DNA from: Monosporascus cannonballus
Taxonomy: Eukaryota > Ascomycota > Sordariomycetes > Xylariales
Length of the DNA stretch: 64,000 bases
Reading direction: 5' to 3'
NCBI GenBank assembly: GCA_004154925.1
Contig: QJNS01000144.1
Coordinates: 1-64,000, forward strand
Of this stretch, positions 9,815 through 23,413 are shown one piece after another (within the stretch, counting starts at the first letter, position 1; every line of letters starts with the position of its first letter). A program made the translations under genes and the position numbers. Below the pieces are notes generated by a model. That model searched no databases and was not told where the DNA came from. It saw nothing but the letters and a program-made list of their open reading frames with translations.

Positions 9815-12581
9815 TCATTTCTTCGCCGTCTTGGCCATCGTGTTCAGCGCGCTTCCGTTCTTGAACCACTCGATCTGCGGCTCGTTGAAGGTGTGGTTGA
9901 GCTTAACCTCGAACGTCTCGCCATCCTTGGGGTGAACCGTCATCGTTAACGGCTTGCCAACTGCCAGCTCCGTGCAGGCGAGGTCAATCTAATCACGATA
10001 AGTTAGCCACCGTCCCTTGCAAGATCTCCGGGCCTAAACAAAGAGCATCACTTACTCGGTCCTCGGGCTTGATCTTGTCGTAGTCCGCCGGGTCGGCGAA
10101 GGTAAGGGGAAGCATACCCTGCTTCTTCAAGTTCGTCTCGTGAATACGGGCGAAGCTTCGGGTAATGATGGCAAGGCCACCAAGGTGTCGGGGCTCCAGA
10201 GCGGCGTGCTCTCGGGAGCTACCCTCACCGTAGTTCCAGTCGCCGATCACAACCCACTTGATGCCCTTGCCCTTGTAGTCACGAGCGACGGCGGGGACAG
10301 CGTTCCACTCGCCTGTCGTCACGTTCTTGACCTTGTTAGCCTCGTCGTTGGCCTCGTTGATGGCACCGATCAACATGTTGTTCGAGATGTTGTCCAGATG
10401 TCCACGGTACTTGAGCCAAGGGCCAGCCATCGAGATGTGGTCGGTGGTGGTCTTGCCCTTGGCCTTGATCAGAACGGGCATATCCTTGGCATCCTTGCCA
10501 TCCCAGGGGTCGAACGGCGAGAGAATCTGAAGACGGTCGGAAGAGGGCGAGACTTGGACGCTCACGGTGGCACGGTCGGCCGGGGGGGCCTGGTAGGTGT
10601 CCTGGCCGGGGTCGAAACCGCGAGGGGGGAGGGTATCGCCAGAGGGAGGAGAAAGCAGGAACTCGTTACCGTCCTTGTCCTTGAGCTTGTCCTTCAGCGG
10701 GTTGAAGTGGAGGTTACCGGCAATCGTCATGGCGACAACCAAGTCGGGCGACGTAACGAAAGAGTGGGTAGCGGGGTTACCGTCGTTTCGTCCGGTGAAG
10801 TTACGGTTGTACGAGGAGATAATCGAGTTAGGCTCGCCCTTCTTGACGTCCCGGCGATCCCATTGGCCAATGCAGGGACCGCAAGCGTTAGCCAAGACCA
10901 TACCACCGAACTCCTCGAAAGTCTGAAGTTGGCCGTCGCGGTCAATGGTGGCACGGACCTGCTCGGAACCGGGGGTGACAGCAAAAGCGGCCTTCGCCTT
11001 AAGGCCGTGGTTGAGGGCATCGCGGGCAATGGCAGCAGCGCGGGACATGTCCTCATACGACGAGTTCGTGCAGGATCCGATCAAGCCGACCTTGAGTTCC
11101 TCGGGCCAGCCATTGGCCTTGACAGCCTCGCTGAACTTGGAGATGGGAGTGGCCAAATCGGGGGTGAAGGGGCCGTTGATGTGAGGCTCCAGCTCGGACA
11201 GGTTGAGCTCGATCAACTGGTCGTACTCAGCACCCTCGTCCTCGCGGAGCTCCTTGGCGTAGGTGCGCGCGAAGTCGCCAATCTCCTTTCGTTTGGTGGC
11301 AGCAAGGTAGTCGTACATGCGGTCGTTGAAGGGGAAGACAGAAGTAGTAGCACCAATTTCAGCTCCCACTACAACATTTGGTCAGTAATCGCGTTTCTCG
11401 TTACTTAGGCGGGTGGCCAGGAGTTATATAGGGCATGTCTTCGGAGCCATGGACTCCTTAAAAAGTTTCCGTTTGGGAACTCGTGCTCCAGAGATTGGAA
11501 ATTTGGGGGGGGGGGGGGGTGAANNNNNNNNNNCCCCCCCCCCCAAACACATACTATTGCAGATAGTGCCCATGCCGGTGGCCGAGATGGTCTCGACACC
11601 AGGCCCGTGGTACTCGACGATGGCGCCAGTGCCACCCTTTACAGTAAGAATTCCGGCGACCTTGAGAATAATGTCTTTCGACGAAGTTAGCTTCATCTAC
11701 AGATTTTATGGAGAAAATAACGAGGGAACACATACCCTTAGGGGCAGTCCAGCCAGACATCTGGCCAGTGAGCTTGACGCCGATGATCTTAGGGGCCTTC
11801 AGCTCCCACGGCAGATTGGCCATGACGTCGACAGCATCGGCACCACCGACACCAATGGCGCACATGCCCAGACCACCAGCGTTGGGAGTGTGGGAGTCGG
11901 TACCGATCATGAGACCACCGGGGAAGGCGTAGTTCTCGAGAAGGATCTGGTGGATGATACCAGAGCCGGGTTTCCAGAAACCGATGTTGTACTTGGCGCA
12001 GGCCGAAGAAAGGAAGTCGTAGACTTCCTTATTGATCTGAATAGCTCGCTCGAGATCCTTAGCACCACCAATCTGGGCCTCGATCAGATGGTCGCAGTGG
12101 ACAGTGGTGGGGTTAGCCACAGAGGGCATGCCAGCGGACATGAACTGCAGGATGGCCATCTGGGCAGTGGCATCCTGGCAGGCAACACGGTCAGGGCGCA
12201 ACCTGAGGTAAGAAGAACCTCGCTGGATGTCCTGGCCGTGGGGGTCGTCGAGATGCGAGTACAGAATCTTCTCGGCATAGGTCAGAGGTCGGTTAAGACG
12301 GCTGCGGACGACAGCCAGGTTCTCAGACATCTTCTTGTAGTTGATGAAGTTGTTCTCTTCCAGGTTGTTTTGCTTAACCTGCGATTTGCGGGAATATCAT
12401 CAGCATCCACGGCACGAGCTGTGGTCTCCCTACCTCCGAGGCTGGGGAACAGGGACGGCTGTTAACCTACCTTCCTGTCGAGGGGCGAGTCCGACACAGT
12501 GGCCATGCACCTACGCAGGCCCATGTTGGTCAGGACCCGCGAACGGGCAACATTGCCCAGGACCTGACGAGTAGCCAACAT
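9815..12581 (-). CDS. ACO1: Aconitate hydratase, mitochondrial
   Basis: This TCA-cycle enzyme isomerises citrate to isocitrate through a [4Fe-4S] cluster in the mitochondrial matrix. Exons in order: 12471-12581, 11736-12378, 11555-11674, 10056-11368 and 9815-9988, giving 786 residues, the normal length. The N-terminus ([15 protein letters not shown]) is an amphipathic presequence ending near [11 protein letters not shown]. The cluster ligands are Cys391 (GSCTNSS), Cys454 and Cys457 (ACGPCIG), with the spacing of known aconitases. The ARIHETN and [12 protein letters not shown] segments of the swivelling domain are present. The intron between exons 3 and 4 (11369-11554) contains an assembly gap, but frame and phase are consistent on both sides. 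An upstream in-frame ATG at 12644 would extend the leader; 12581 fits homologues better. Confidence 0.96.
11505..11544. other. Assembly gap flanked by G and C runs, in an ACO1 intron
   Basis: A 15-base G run (11505-11519), five other bases, ten N (11524-11533) and a C run form a mirror-like arrangement. It looks like two contig ends that each decayed into a homopolymer and were scaffolded. The surrounding exons are intact. Confidence 0.85.
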
Positions 12582-14916
12582 GGTGACGACCGCGGTCCTG
12601 AGAGGCGGGTAGTATGGTGGGATGAGCCACGTAGGAGGGGCCAAAACTAAGAGACGATCCTAGGGCAATTGAGTTTCTAGGAAGTGTAGAAACAACCAGG
12701 GAGAGGAGATTCAGATTAGAAGACCAGCTCGCCTCTGGGATATTTAGGAGCGAAGGCTCATCACCAACGACGAACTGACAGACGGAAAAAGGTGTGTGTC
12801 TGGTTAAAAGAAAGGGAAAAAGGTGGAGAGTTTTGTTGCTTGCGATAAAAAAGAGCCAGCCAGATATGGAGCAGCTGCGCCAACCAGGACGGTACGGGGG
12901 TATGAAATAATTCCTCCAAGAGCTGCCACTCGCGTCCTGGAAACGGACTGGTATGGGTACTTCGGCTAAGACGAGCAGGTACCTCGTCAATCGACCGGCT
13001 GAGCGGACGAATCAGAGGGAGTTCGATTACTCCAAGCAAGATATGACCTCACTTTACAGATCACGGATCAGCTTTTCTTTCCTCTCCAGCGAGAGAGAGG
13101 CACACTGAGCCAGGGAGCTCCGTCACTGTTAGCTACGGATTAACGCAACAAGAGGTATCCGTCTCCCTAGCGCTACAGACCTTTGGTACTTATACATCTC
13201 CCTCCAAGCCGACCACAAGCTGGTGTCATTCAACTGTGCATAGCGGAGTGTCTAGAAATTTCCAAATAAAGTTCAATCCCAGCCATACCTAGAGTTGAGG
13301 TTATAGGTCAGGTAGGATATGCTTATTTATCTTGTCTTGTATTTACCTCGTGGAATTGTAACGGGTGCGACGAAGATGGTATAAGAGACGTGAGCTGCTG
13401 GCTGGTAATATTGACCTCGACAGAATAGACGCAGCGACTCGAAGTTAGTATCGCAGCAACCAGGTGGTGACCGACCCCACCATGATTGCAAGAACATCGT
13501 AATGTGTAATGTCTCTAAGAATAATAGGTTTTGGATTATAATACCGTTCAGTCCAATCCACTTCATGCAGGCCCTCAGATCTATAAAGCAATTGACATGA
13601 AGAAGCAGTGCAGACAGAGTCTTCGGTTAGGTTCTGGTCTCTGTGGCTGATCCTCTTCAGAAGCTTCAAGGTGAGGAATGAGGAGGTTATTGGTACGTGC
13701 ATGTGCCTAGGTGGTGAGTGACGTGTGCTGCGACTAGGAAACGCGCACTGGGCTGCGCGGCAGCTGGCGGCTACCGTCAACAGTCCCGCTCGATCCAGCT
13801 ACCTTTATCAAAGATGTCCTCAACGCATCGAATCAGCTCAAACTTAAAGGTCAGCCTCACGCGGCGGGGCTGCTAATGTTGTGCGACGGTATCTACCTAA
13901 TCTCTACGATGCCAGACAGCCAGCCAACAAGAATCATACTGATATCTCGTCTCCATCTTCCAGACGATGCAACACGTAACATGCGCAAACCAGCGTTTAC
14001 TTGCTTACATAGATAGATCAGAACAATGGGAGGCGTGAGAGGCTGGACGGAAAAAAAGGCAACCCCACCGACAGCAAAAGTACCTTATCCAAGCTCGAGA
14101 AGTACCTCGGGGGCAACCGTGCCTGTTCGGCATCATGGGCGATTTTGCAAGAGCCTGGGCAAAATTTTGCTATGTCTCCAGACCAACTTTTTGTGGGGCC
14201 ACCGCTGAATATGGCAAGAAGCCAGTCCCCGAAGGGTTCCCATATTTGCCTCGGCCGCTATCTTCATCTCGCCTTATGATAATCTGTCATAAGCAATTTT
14301 ACCCAAGACGGTGAATAGGTTGGCTGGAGCAGGAAGTGGCCGGTTCTGCCCCTTCATTCCATCCTCATATACTACGTACTCTCAAGCTCTTCTACAAGGT
14401 GAAAATCATTGGTATTGCATCGTTGTTACGTAGGCAGGACTTCGCATGGCGGATACCCTGTAACCGGAGAAAAGGGGACTTTCCAGTGGATCCTTCCGAT
14501 GGTCAATAGGTATGCAAGACGGGCGCTCGGAGGACTCGGGGCTTGTCGTCCGAGTAAAATGTAGATCCGCATTTTAATCCGAAGCGGCATGAGAGTGGAT
14601 CTCAACTTCGAATTTAACGCATTGGAATGCAAAGTTGTGATGATGGCATGTCTTGCATGTGAAAATTGGTAAAGAATTGATTGACCAGAGAGAGTTGACG
14701 CACGGTCCACCTACGCATGTCGGAGCCTTTCTGACAGACCCCACCAAAATTTCTCTAGCCTCGAAATCCAAAATCACCACCCAGATAACCATATCGGCAA
14801 GCAGAAGCACATCGAGAAGTCGGCCAGGCTTTACCAGTCCACTCAACGAACGGCTTATCGCCGACTATAACAATCCTTGACCGAACCGATTGTTTCTGAT
14901 TTGGGATATTTTCAAG
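12582..14916. other. Long intergenic region upstream of ACO1 and BUD20
   Basis: This is 2.3 kb between divergent ACO1 and BUD20. It holds the promoters of both genes. No tRNA or protein-coding gene could be supported; the open frames are short, without domains, and show no paired splice logic. Confidence 0.5.
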
Positions 14917-15342
14917 ATGGGTGTCGGAAATAAGCGCACGTTAACGAAGACCCGCCGCAAGACCAGAGACCTGGACCAGATCAAGGCCGATCTGCGGTCG
15001 CCGAAACATCTGGCGCAGTACAAGGAGACAAAAGCATCCGAAGACCTGCCTGGCCTGGGGAAGTGGTATTGCACAGAATGCGCCAAGTGGTTCGAGACCG
15101 AAGTGAGCCTCGTAGTGCACAAGAAGGGGAAGCCGCATAAGAGAAGGTGAGCGCGATGGGTCTCGCACATGCAGTATGTTGGCTATCTTGTCTAACACAT
15201 CTATTCCTGCAGAGTCAAACAACTCCGCGAAGAGCCTTACACTCAGAAGGAGGCCGAGGCCGCAGCGGGCTTGGTTACCGACAACGAGGGCCACCGTCGA
15301 CGGACCGAGGCTGCAGATGCTGAGATGGAGATGACAACCTAA
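14917..15342 (+). CDS. BUD20: C2H2 zinc-finger ribosome biogenesis protein Bud20 (ZNF593)
   Basis: This is a shuttling factor on pre-60S ribosomal particles that helps their nuclear export. Exons 14917-15146 and 15213-15342 encode 119 residues. The N-terminal basic patch (NKRTLTKTRRKTRDLDQI) is followed by a single finger YCTECAKWFETEVSLVVHKKGKPH, whose ligands are the two Cys and two His of a CX2CX12HX5H pattern, then the family's VKQLREEPYTQKEAEAAAG. The tail is acidic (ADAEMEM). An ATG 27 bases upstream is in frame, but the family starts with MGVGNKR. It converges on DAM1, with 228 bp between the stop codons. Confidence 0.95.
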
Positions 15343-15570
15343 ACCATGACCCCAGTGGTCCAAGGTCCTTTCAACTCGACGGAAGCCGACGTGGTGTACG
15401 TGCCCCCGTACCCCCGGCGGTTCTCTTGGCCGCACCTGATCGAGTAGTTGCATTCGACCATAGCAGTTGATTATGCGACGCGACGACTCGTCATAAATGG
15501 TGTGGATAAGCCTTTTCATGAGCACTGGGGGAAATATATCTTCCAATGGACTGTATCTGCTGCACCACGC

Positions 15571-16386
15571 TCATCTGATACCACGGGCTCTTGGCTTAGC
15601 AAGTCCGCTCGGGCGACTCCTTCCGGTCCCGGCTCTGCCTCCCGATGAAGCACCGCCCCTAGAGGGTGGAGGCAAGCGAGATTGCCGAGTACTAGAGGTC
15701 TGGAATTTCTTGGGTGTCGGTTTCGAGGCGGTGGGCGGATTCTCGACGAAGGACGTATCCGTAGTCCTAAGAGAATTAGCATGTGCAAGCGACCATAATG
15801 AACATAATGGAAACCAGACTCACATGAATGTAGTCTCGCCGTCGAACTCTCCGGCTCGCCCCGTGGGTTGGGTTGGACCTATGTAACATTCTAATCAGTA
15901 TACGCTACCTATAGTAGCAGGTCGTATTCGTAGTGGTTAGAGCCGTACCCGCCTGCTCCTCGTTTTGCTTCGCCCTACGAAACGATTCGGCGATTGGCCC
16001 CTGCGGCGGCTGTGTCAGACCAAGCCCTCGAAGGACAGCGTACCGTTTTGTTTGCTCACCTCCGGGAAATCGACGCAGAAAGCGTTCATGTTCAGCCCGT
16101 ACAGGAAACTGGCGAAGCTCTCGCTGAAGCGGGCGAGGCTCTCGTGCATCAGCTGGAAATGCATCATGTTGGCTTCGAGGTCGGCGACGGCGTCCGACAG
16201 CTCGGCGAAGGCCGGCTCGAAGGTGTTCAGGGGGAACAGCTCGCCGCTGCCCTCCACGCTCCGCCTGGCCGAGTCCCGGAACGAGGAGCGGGAAGACGGC
16301 CGCAGGGGGGTCGTGGGACGCGACGTGCGCGTTCTCGAGTTGGAGCGCTTGGCGCTGCTGTCTTGGGCGGATTCGCTCGCGGACAT
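15571..16386 (-). CDS. DAM1: DASH/DAM1 complex subunit Dam1
   Basis: This is a subunit of the microtubule-encircling DASH ring that couples kinetochores to spindle microtubules and is a target of Aurora B in yeast. Exons in order: 16060-16386, 15949-16009, 15824-15878 and 15571-15766, giving 212 residues. The conserved Dam1 core is clear: ELSDAVADLEANMMHF, HESLARFSESFASFLYGL and NAFCVDFPE, followed across the first junction by the PIAESFRRA motif. The N-terminus is Ser/Arg/Thr-rich (SRTRTSRPTTP), typical of the phosphorylated region. The C-terminal tail contains the TDTSFVENPP segment and is basic and Ser-rich. A TG microsatellite lies directly 5' of the start. The first ATG in frame with the core is 16386; a more distal in-frame ATG would run through the TG repeat. 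Confidence 0.93.
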
Positions 16387-17498
16387 GGTGCGTGTGTGTG
16401 TGTGTGTGTGGATGCGATATCGTCGTCGCCGGGAGTGGAAATTGCTGGTCCCGCCGCTTGGGGCTTGCCCGACACGTATGGCGTAGCAATGTTTAATTTT
16501 GAGAATAGCTAAGCCCCCCAGCCTGGTAATAAGACGATGTTTAAAACAAAAGGCGCGAGTTTCACCTCTTATTGGCAGGTACATAGTAGGTGCGGTAGCG
16601 GGGGTCCGTCGGAGGATTGGCCTCTCTGGCTCCGACAATCCCAGCTTGCGGGACCTCAGAGGTGACGCAATTCCGCTTTTTTTAACCCGTGCTATGTAAT
16701 TTTAGATTTGACAGTCACAAGGGGACCTCGTTGCCCATCATTCATGCCGTATTCATGCCGTATTCCATCGTTGCTGCCACGTGCGAGGCGAGTATGACCG
16801 ACTCCCGTATCAAACGTATAGAATAAAGAATTATAGAATAAAGAATTATAGAATAAAGAATTATAGAACAAAGAATTACGTGATATACTGTCGCTAGTGA
16901 TATGACTTTCAAAGTCTATGCGGCGCTATAATAACGCAGAAGACGTAACTGAAGCCTTACTCCCTACTGGGTAAAGGTACCTATATAGCATCTGAACAAA
17001 TACCCAGTTTCGAAAGCACAAGACGTCCAAGAGCATACATCCAGGAAACAGCAGTTACGTACTTTGGTAGAACTAGCCCGCCTTCTTGTTATAAACTAGG
17101 AAACATGTCGCATATGTCAACACCAAAGTCCAGCCTCTTATTCTGACAAGGGTATATCAACCATCTCAAACCCCGGTCCGCGCGTTCGTGGGACTCAGAA
17201 AGGGCCTGTCATCCCGCATACTATGTGGTTATCTGTTGAATCTTGCTGCGCCCTCCTAGCCCTCAGCCGCAGCGCCTTGTCACACTTTCCCAGAGAGGGG
17301 AGGACGCGAGAGATTGGACAATAAGCCCTTCCTTCTCGGCGTCGGGTGCATCGGAACACGCGTTTTGTTGAATTACGGTGCTACCATGGCCGGGTAATTG
17401 GCCTAGCAGGCTGCAGAATTTACCGGACCCTACAGTATCGGCCTTTAAGCCTCAATACCTAACCGCCCCTTATTCGCACTTGTTGTATACGACCCCCT
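16387..17498. promoter_or_regulatory. Divergent upstream region of DAM1 and the CRAL-TRIO gene
   Basis: This is 1.1 kb between divergently transcribed genes. It begins with a TG microsatellite at about 16391-16410, carries a four-copy minisatellite (listed separately) and contains the duplicated phrase CATGCCGTATT at about 16743-16763. No gene is supported. Confidence 0.55.
16821..16880. repeat. 15-bp minisatellite, four copies
   Basis: The unit GAATAAAGAATTATA is repeated exactly three times (16821-16865), then a fourth copy with two substitutions ends at 16880. It lies midway in the divergent region between DAM1 and the CRAL-TRIO gene. Confidence 0.9.
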
Positions 17499-19540
<2,042 letters not shown>

Positions 19541-19755
19541 GCTTATGGTGATAGATACCACTTGGAGGGTCATAGAAGATGGTACACGGCCGGATAGTAC
19601 TACACATAGAGGATTCTCGGAATGAAAAAGATTTATAATGGCGACTGCTCCAAAAGCTTCGAAAGATTTTCATTCATGGTCTCATGATGACCACGTATCG
19701 ATTGCAAGAACTCCGATACCTCTCCCCTAGCCTCCCTGGGGGACGTACTGCAAGT

Positions 19756-20860
19756 CTACATCTTCGACTTGATCTCCTCGAAGTAGGCCTTCAGCTCATC
19801 CATGTCTATCTTCTGCGCAGGCCAGCTTATACCGAGACCCTGCTCCTCGTTGGGCTTGGGGATCTGGGGTAAAATAGTCAGCAGCTATATTTCCTCCATA
19901 ACAACATTAGGCGGCTAGTAGGGTTCATATTGTACCATGTGGAAGTGAACCTGGAGCAGCAGTTATTAGCAAACTCAATTCCAATTCTAAAGAAGAACAA
20001 CCAGTAGTATCTCAGAGTGGAACCTTTTATTTTCATTTTTTATTTCTTAGGATTGTGTGTGAGGGGGGTTGTTCAGTTAAGCGAAAGAACCAAATCAAGG
20101 TGATAAACTTACGTGATCGACGACCTGGTGCGCGATGCGGCCATTGTTCTGCAGGATGTTGTAGTTCTCGGCCCCCGTGGCCTTGACGAGCTTCTTGGCG
20201 ACGGGCTGTATATATACAAACATCTCATGATCAGCGTCCCAGTACCTAACTCCACGTGCAACTCAGCCCATCTGCGTAGGTGGGAGGGAAGTCGAAAGCT
20301 TACCAAGATCTCGCTGAGGTGCTCATCCGGGATGTCCAATAGCTTCGCGCCGTGGAACTTGGGGATGACGAGCTGTTGTTGTTATCACGGTTAGCGGAAG
20401 TCAGTCAGCCAGCCGTAGATGGCCCGTTTCGTTTTCGTACGAGGTGCGGACGAGAGGAGCGGAAATCAGCAAATGTCAGGGGTAGGCGGGCAGGCGGGCA
20501 GGCGGGCAGGCGGGCAGGCAAGCAAGGGACACTCACGGCGTGACCCTTGGCCAGGGGCCCGATGTCGAGGTAGGCGAGCGTCTTCTCACTCTCGAAGAGC
20601 TTGAAGCACGGGATCTCTCCTGTAGGGTGCGGTGCTGGTGTTAGCCACTCCTATCTGGACCCTTATCTAGTGATAACGCCTTGAGCTCGGACTAATGGAG
20701 GGATAAGCCAGCAGGAAGCAGTAAGTGAGCATGTCTATATATTTATAAATAGGTATGCTTTGAGTTACCACTTCCTAGGGACGTAAAGTGCAATGCATGT
20801 ATGCATGTACGTACCCTTGATGATCTTGCAGAAGATACAGGCGGCCATCTTAGATGACAT
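19756..20860 (-). CDS. HNT1: HIT-family nucleotide hydrolase (HINT1/Hnt1)
   Basis: This is an adenosine phosphoramidase of the histidine triad family. Exons in order: 20815-20860, 20537-20619, 20304-20372, 20113-20205, 19936-19950 and 19756-19863, giving 137 residues, normal for HINT1. The N-terminus has the zinc-site-like CIFCKI motif; GPLAKGHALVIPK and NNGRIAHQ follow. The catalytic triad motif is His97-Val-His99-Phe-His101-Met, but the codons come from three exons: the first His ends exon 4, the next five residues are the whole of a 15-nt exon 5, and exon 6 continues with IPKP. Two starts are possible, 20860 and the in-frame ATG at 20848; I use the upstream one. It is divergent from MOG1. 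Confidence 0.93.
20484..20523. repeat. 8-bp tandem repeat in the second HNT1 intron
   Basis: The unit AGGCGGGC occurs four times in a row, followed by a variant copy, inside the intron between HNT1 exons 2 and 3. Confidence 0.85.
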
Positions 20861-21905
20861 CCGGGTTCAGCTTATGTTCTTAAATGGGGGATAAGTGAGA
20901 ACCTTGAGAACCTTGAGAGCCAATTCTGAGATGGTGGGTTGGCGTGAGGGTATGATATATAGTATGTAGGTACGCGGAGGTTATGCAACATCAATAAGCC
21001 TGCAGTACTTACTATGTAATAGCAGAGCTACAGGTACCCCTTCCGTTGCCGCAGGTGGAGTTAATTCGGCGTTCTGGCATCAGATGGAGCTTCCCTCGAT
21101 GAGGGGCAGGACTTGGAATGTGTCCTGGTGGGGCAGAGGGAGTTGAGAAGAGGGGCACGGTTGGAGCAAGCGCTAGCAGCCACCACCAGCCACCCACCAC
21201 ACCCGCGGCCTCCCTCCCATCACCCCTTCCTTGGAAAATCTCCGGCTATTTTCTTCTCATTCCAGAGGGAAGTGTATAAATAATGAAATAAGACTGTCAA
21301 CGACTGGAGTGGGACCGTGTCTTCTCAAACGGATATCTTGCCTTTTACCAGACATCCCTGGATTCGGCCCAAAATACTCCATTCTCTAATATTTGGAACA
21401 CTTCTCTGGAGCATCCAGTTCGATTCATTTTTGTGTGAATTTTCTATATTCCATGCACAAAAATATCCTCGACATGTCTTTTCCTTCATTTTTAATTTAG
21501 TAGTTCTGTTTTACGGCTTAAGTTAAGCAACGCAATTAACTACACCTGATTGATACACGTTAGCTGAGTTCTTGTTATGCACCTCGTATACCAAGTGAGA
21601 CGTTAATGCACGCATCGGGTGGGCGTATACCTGCAATCTATCGGACTTTTAGTTACATCATCATTGCTCTGCCCCCACCATCCTCCATGTGAAGCTCCTG
21701 CAAGGCTCCAGCTCCCGGGGCTGAGCGCCTCAACTGCACCAACATTGTCGCAACCAACTCTGCCGATAGAATTGTTGATCTCACTAGTTGCGTCCTCGTA
21801 GGAAAGGGATACATAGTAGATCTGCGCATTGCATCTTATCGAGTTGGCCAAGCAATCCTTCTTTCCACCACATCTATTTACAATCCTTTCGATAACACGA
21901 CATCC
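20861..21905. promoter_or_regulatory. Divergent upstream region of HNT1 and MOG1
   Basis: This is 1.05 kb between divergent genes. It should hold both promoters. Apart from scattered short open frames, I see no gene and no strong repeat. Confidence 0.5.
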
Positions 21906-22710
21906 ATGGCCACCTACACGACAACCCCTCTGTTTGGCGGGGCACTCGTTTGCGACCTCCCATCGAACTTCGCCGACGTGAGGTACGACACTGCGCCTCC
22001 CCCTTCCCTCTGCTTGCACCGGACTCGCATAGTCGCTCCTTTAGAGGCGATCAGTGTGGCTGATTCTGAATGGATGAAATGATATAGCACCTTGCGACAA
22101 GTGCCCGACAACCAGGAAGTCTACATCGACAAGGACGGCTTCACGAGCATCATCTTCGACATCACCGAGCGCGTGGGGGGTCCTGGCAGCGACGCCGAGA
22201 TAGACGGCCGCGCCCTGACGACGCACCTCGAGGAGCTGGTCGGCGACGACATCGAGACCGTCAAGGTCTGGAACACCACGCCGACGCTGTTCTCGCGGCT
22301 AGAGTAAGTCGGCTATGTTGCGACTTCGCGCCTAACCCCCGAAGGAAGGATTGATTGATCGATTGCTGTGTTGCTAACCCGTCGCGCGCTTGATCGCCAC
22401 TCACAGTGAGAATATCCCTGCCTACACCCTGATCGCGACGCTGGCGCCAAAGCCGGGCGAGAAGGCCAGGGAGCATGCCACGAGCCCGGACTTCACGGCC
22501 ATCATCCTGACCCTGGTGCGCCTCGAGCGAGAGGTGACGGACATCCTGATCACCATCAACGTGCCGCACATCAAGGGCGAGTACGACGACGAGGACGTCG
22601 ACCTGGAGCTGGGCAGGCAGGGCAAGCTCATAGGCGACGCCGTCGACTACGCCGCCAAGATATGGGCGACCTTCAAGGTGAAGGACTGGGGCTTGTTCAA
22701 GGAGATCTAG
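21906..22710 (+). CDS. MOG1: Ran-binding nuclear import factor Mog1
   Basis: Mog1 binds Ran GTPase, promotes nucleotide release and supports nuclear protein import. Exons 21906-21982, 22088-22303 and 22407-22710 give 198 residues. The opening strand (TTPLFGGALVCDLPSNFADVS) and the VPDNQEVYID motif are diagnostic of the family. They are followed by the amphipathic central region and the C-terminal helix LIGDAVDYAAKIWATFKVKDWGLF. Splice junctions restore VSTLRQVPD and LDENIPAYT. The start at 21906 is the first ATG of the frame. The gene faces the SprT/HMG-box gene tail to tail. Confidence 0.93.
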
Positions 22711-23413
22711 GAAGAGGGGGCGGGATCGACTGGGACATAGGGGCACGTAGGACAGACATATGGGCGGTTGGCTCGTTGGTGAAGGCGGCAGACGTGCATC
22801 TAGCTACTGCTAGTTATGATTGGGATCTCCTTGCGCTGGTCATTTTCATGATAATGAGGACATGAGTCGCAAGAGCAACTTGTCCTGCAAATCCAGAGCT
22901 CGCTGTAGCTTGGTGACTGGCCATATGGCACGTGATGGGGGCAGGCGTGGTTTCAGCTGTGTGTGCGACTCGAAGCGCTCCTATACTGACTACAGGATTT
23001 GACGATAACCCGAAAACAAATACTGAAGCAACCGTGTCTGACTAGACATTACTTACTCTTCGCCCAATATTACCTCGGAGACTTGTACTACCCTGGATAC
23101 TCCAGAGAAGTGGTTCCAAAGATTAGGTAATGGAGTCTTTTGGGCCGGTAGAAATCTCCAGGAGACGAGTTGCATGTCTCGCAAAGAAAAATTAAGTTTA
23201 GACTAGTATGACACCCTCGACACCTTAGCACAAGACACTGCAAGACATGCATCTGATTAGCGGGTTTCTTACGCCCTAAAGGGAATCGTGAATCTATGAA
23301 CCTGGGTTACCATGCCATGCAAAATGCCATGCTATGCTTCAAAAACATGCGACCCTATGCATAATAACAGTAGAACCAGAACCAGTACGCCGTTACACAA
23401 AAGCCCCCGAAAC
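22711..23413. other. Convergent 3' region between MOG1 and the SprT/HMG gene
   Basis: This is 703 bp between two converging genes. No gene or notable repeat is supported. Confidence 0.55.

Noticed and set aside
10140..11408. 422-codon plus-strand open frame
   Set aside because: It is antisense to the large ACO1 exon, has no domain, and arises from the GC-rich codon bias of aconitase.
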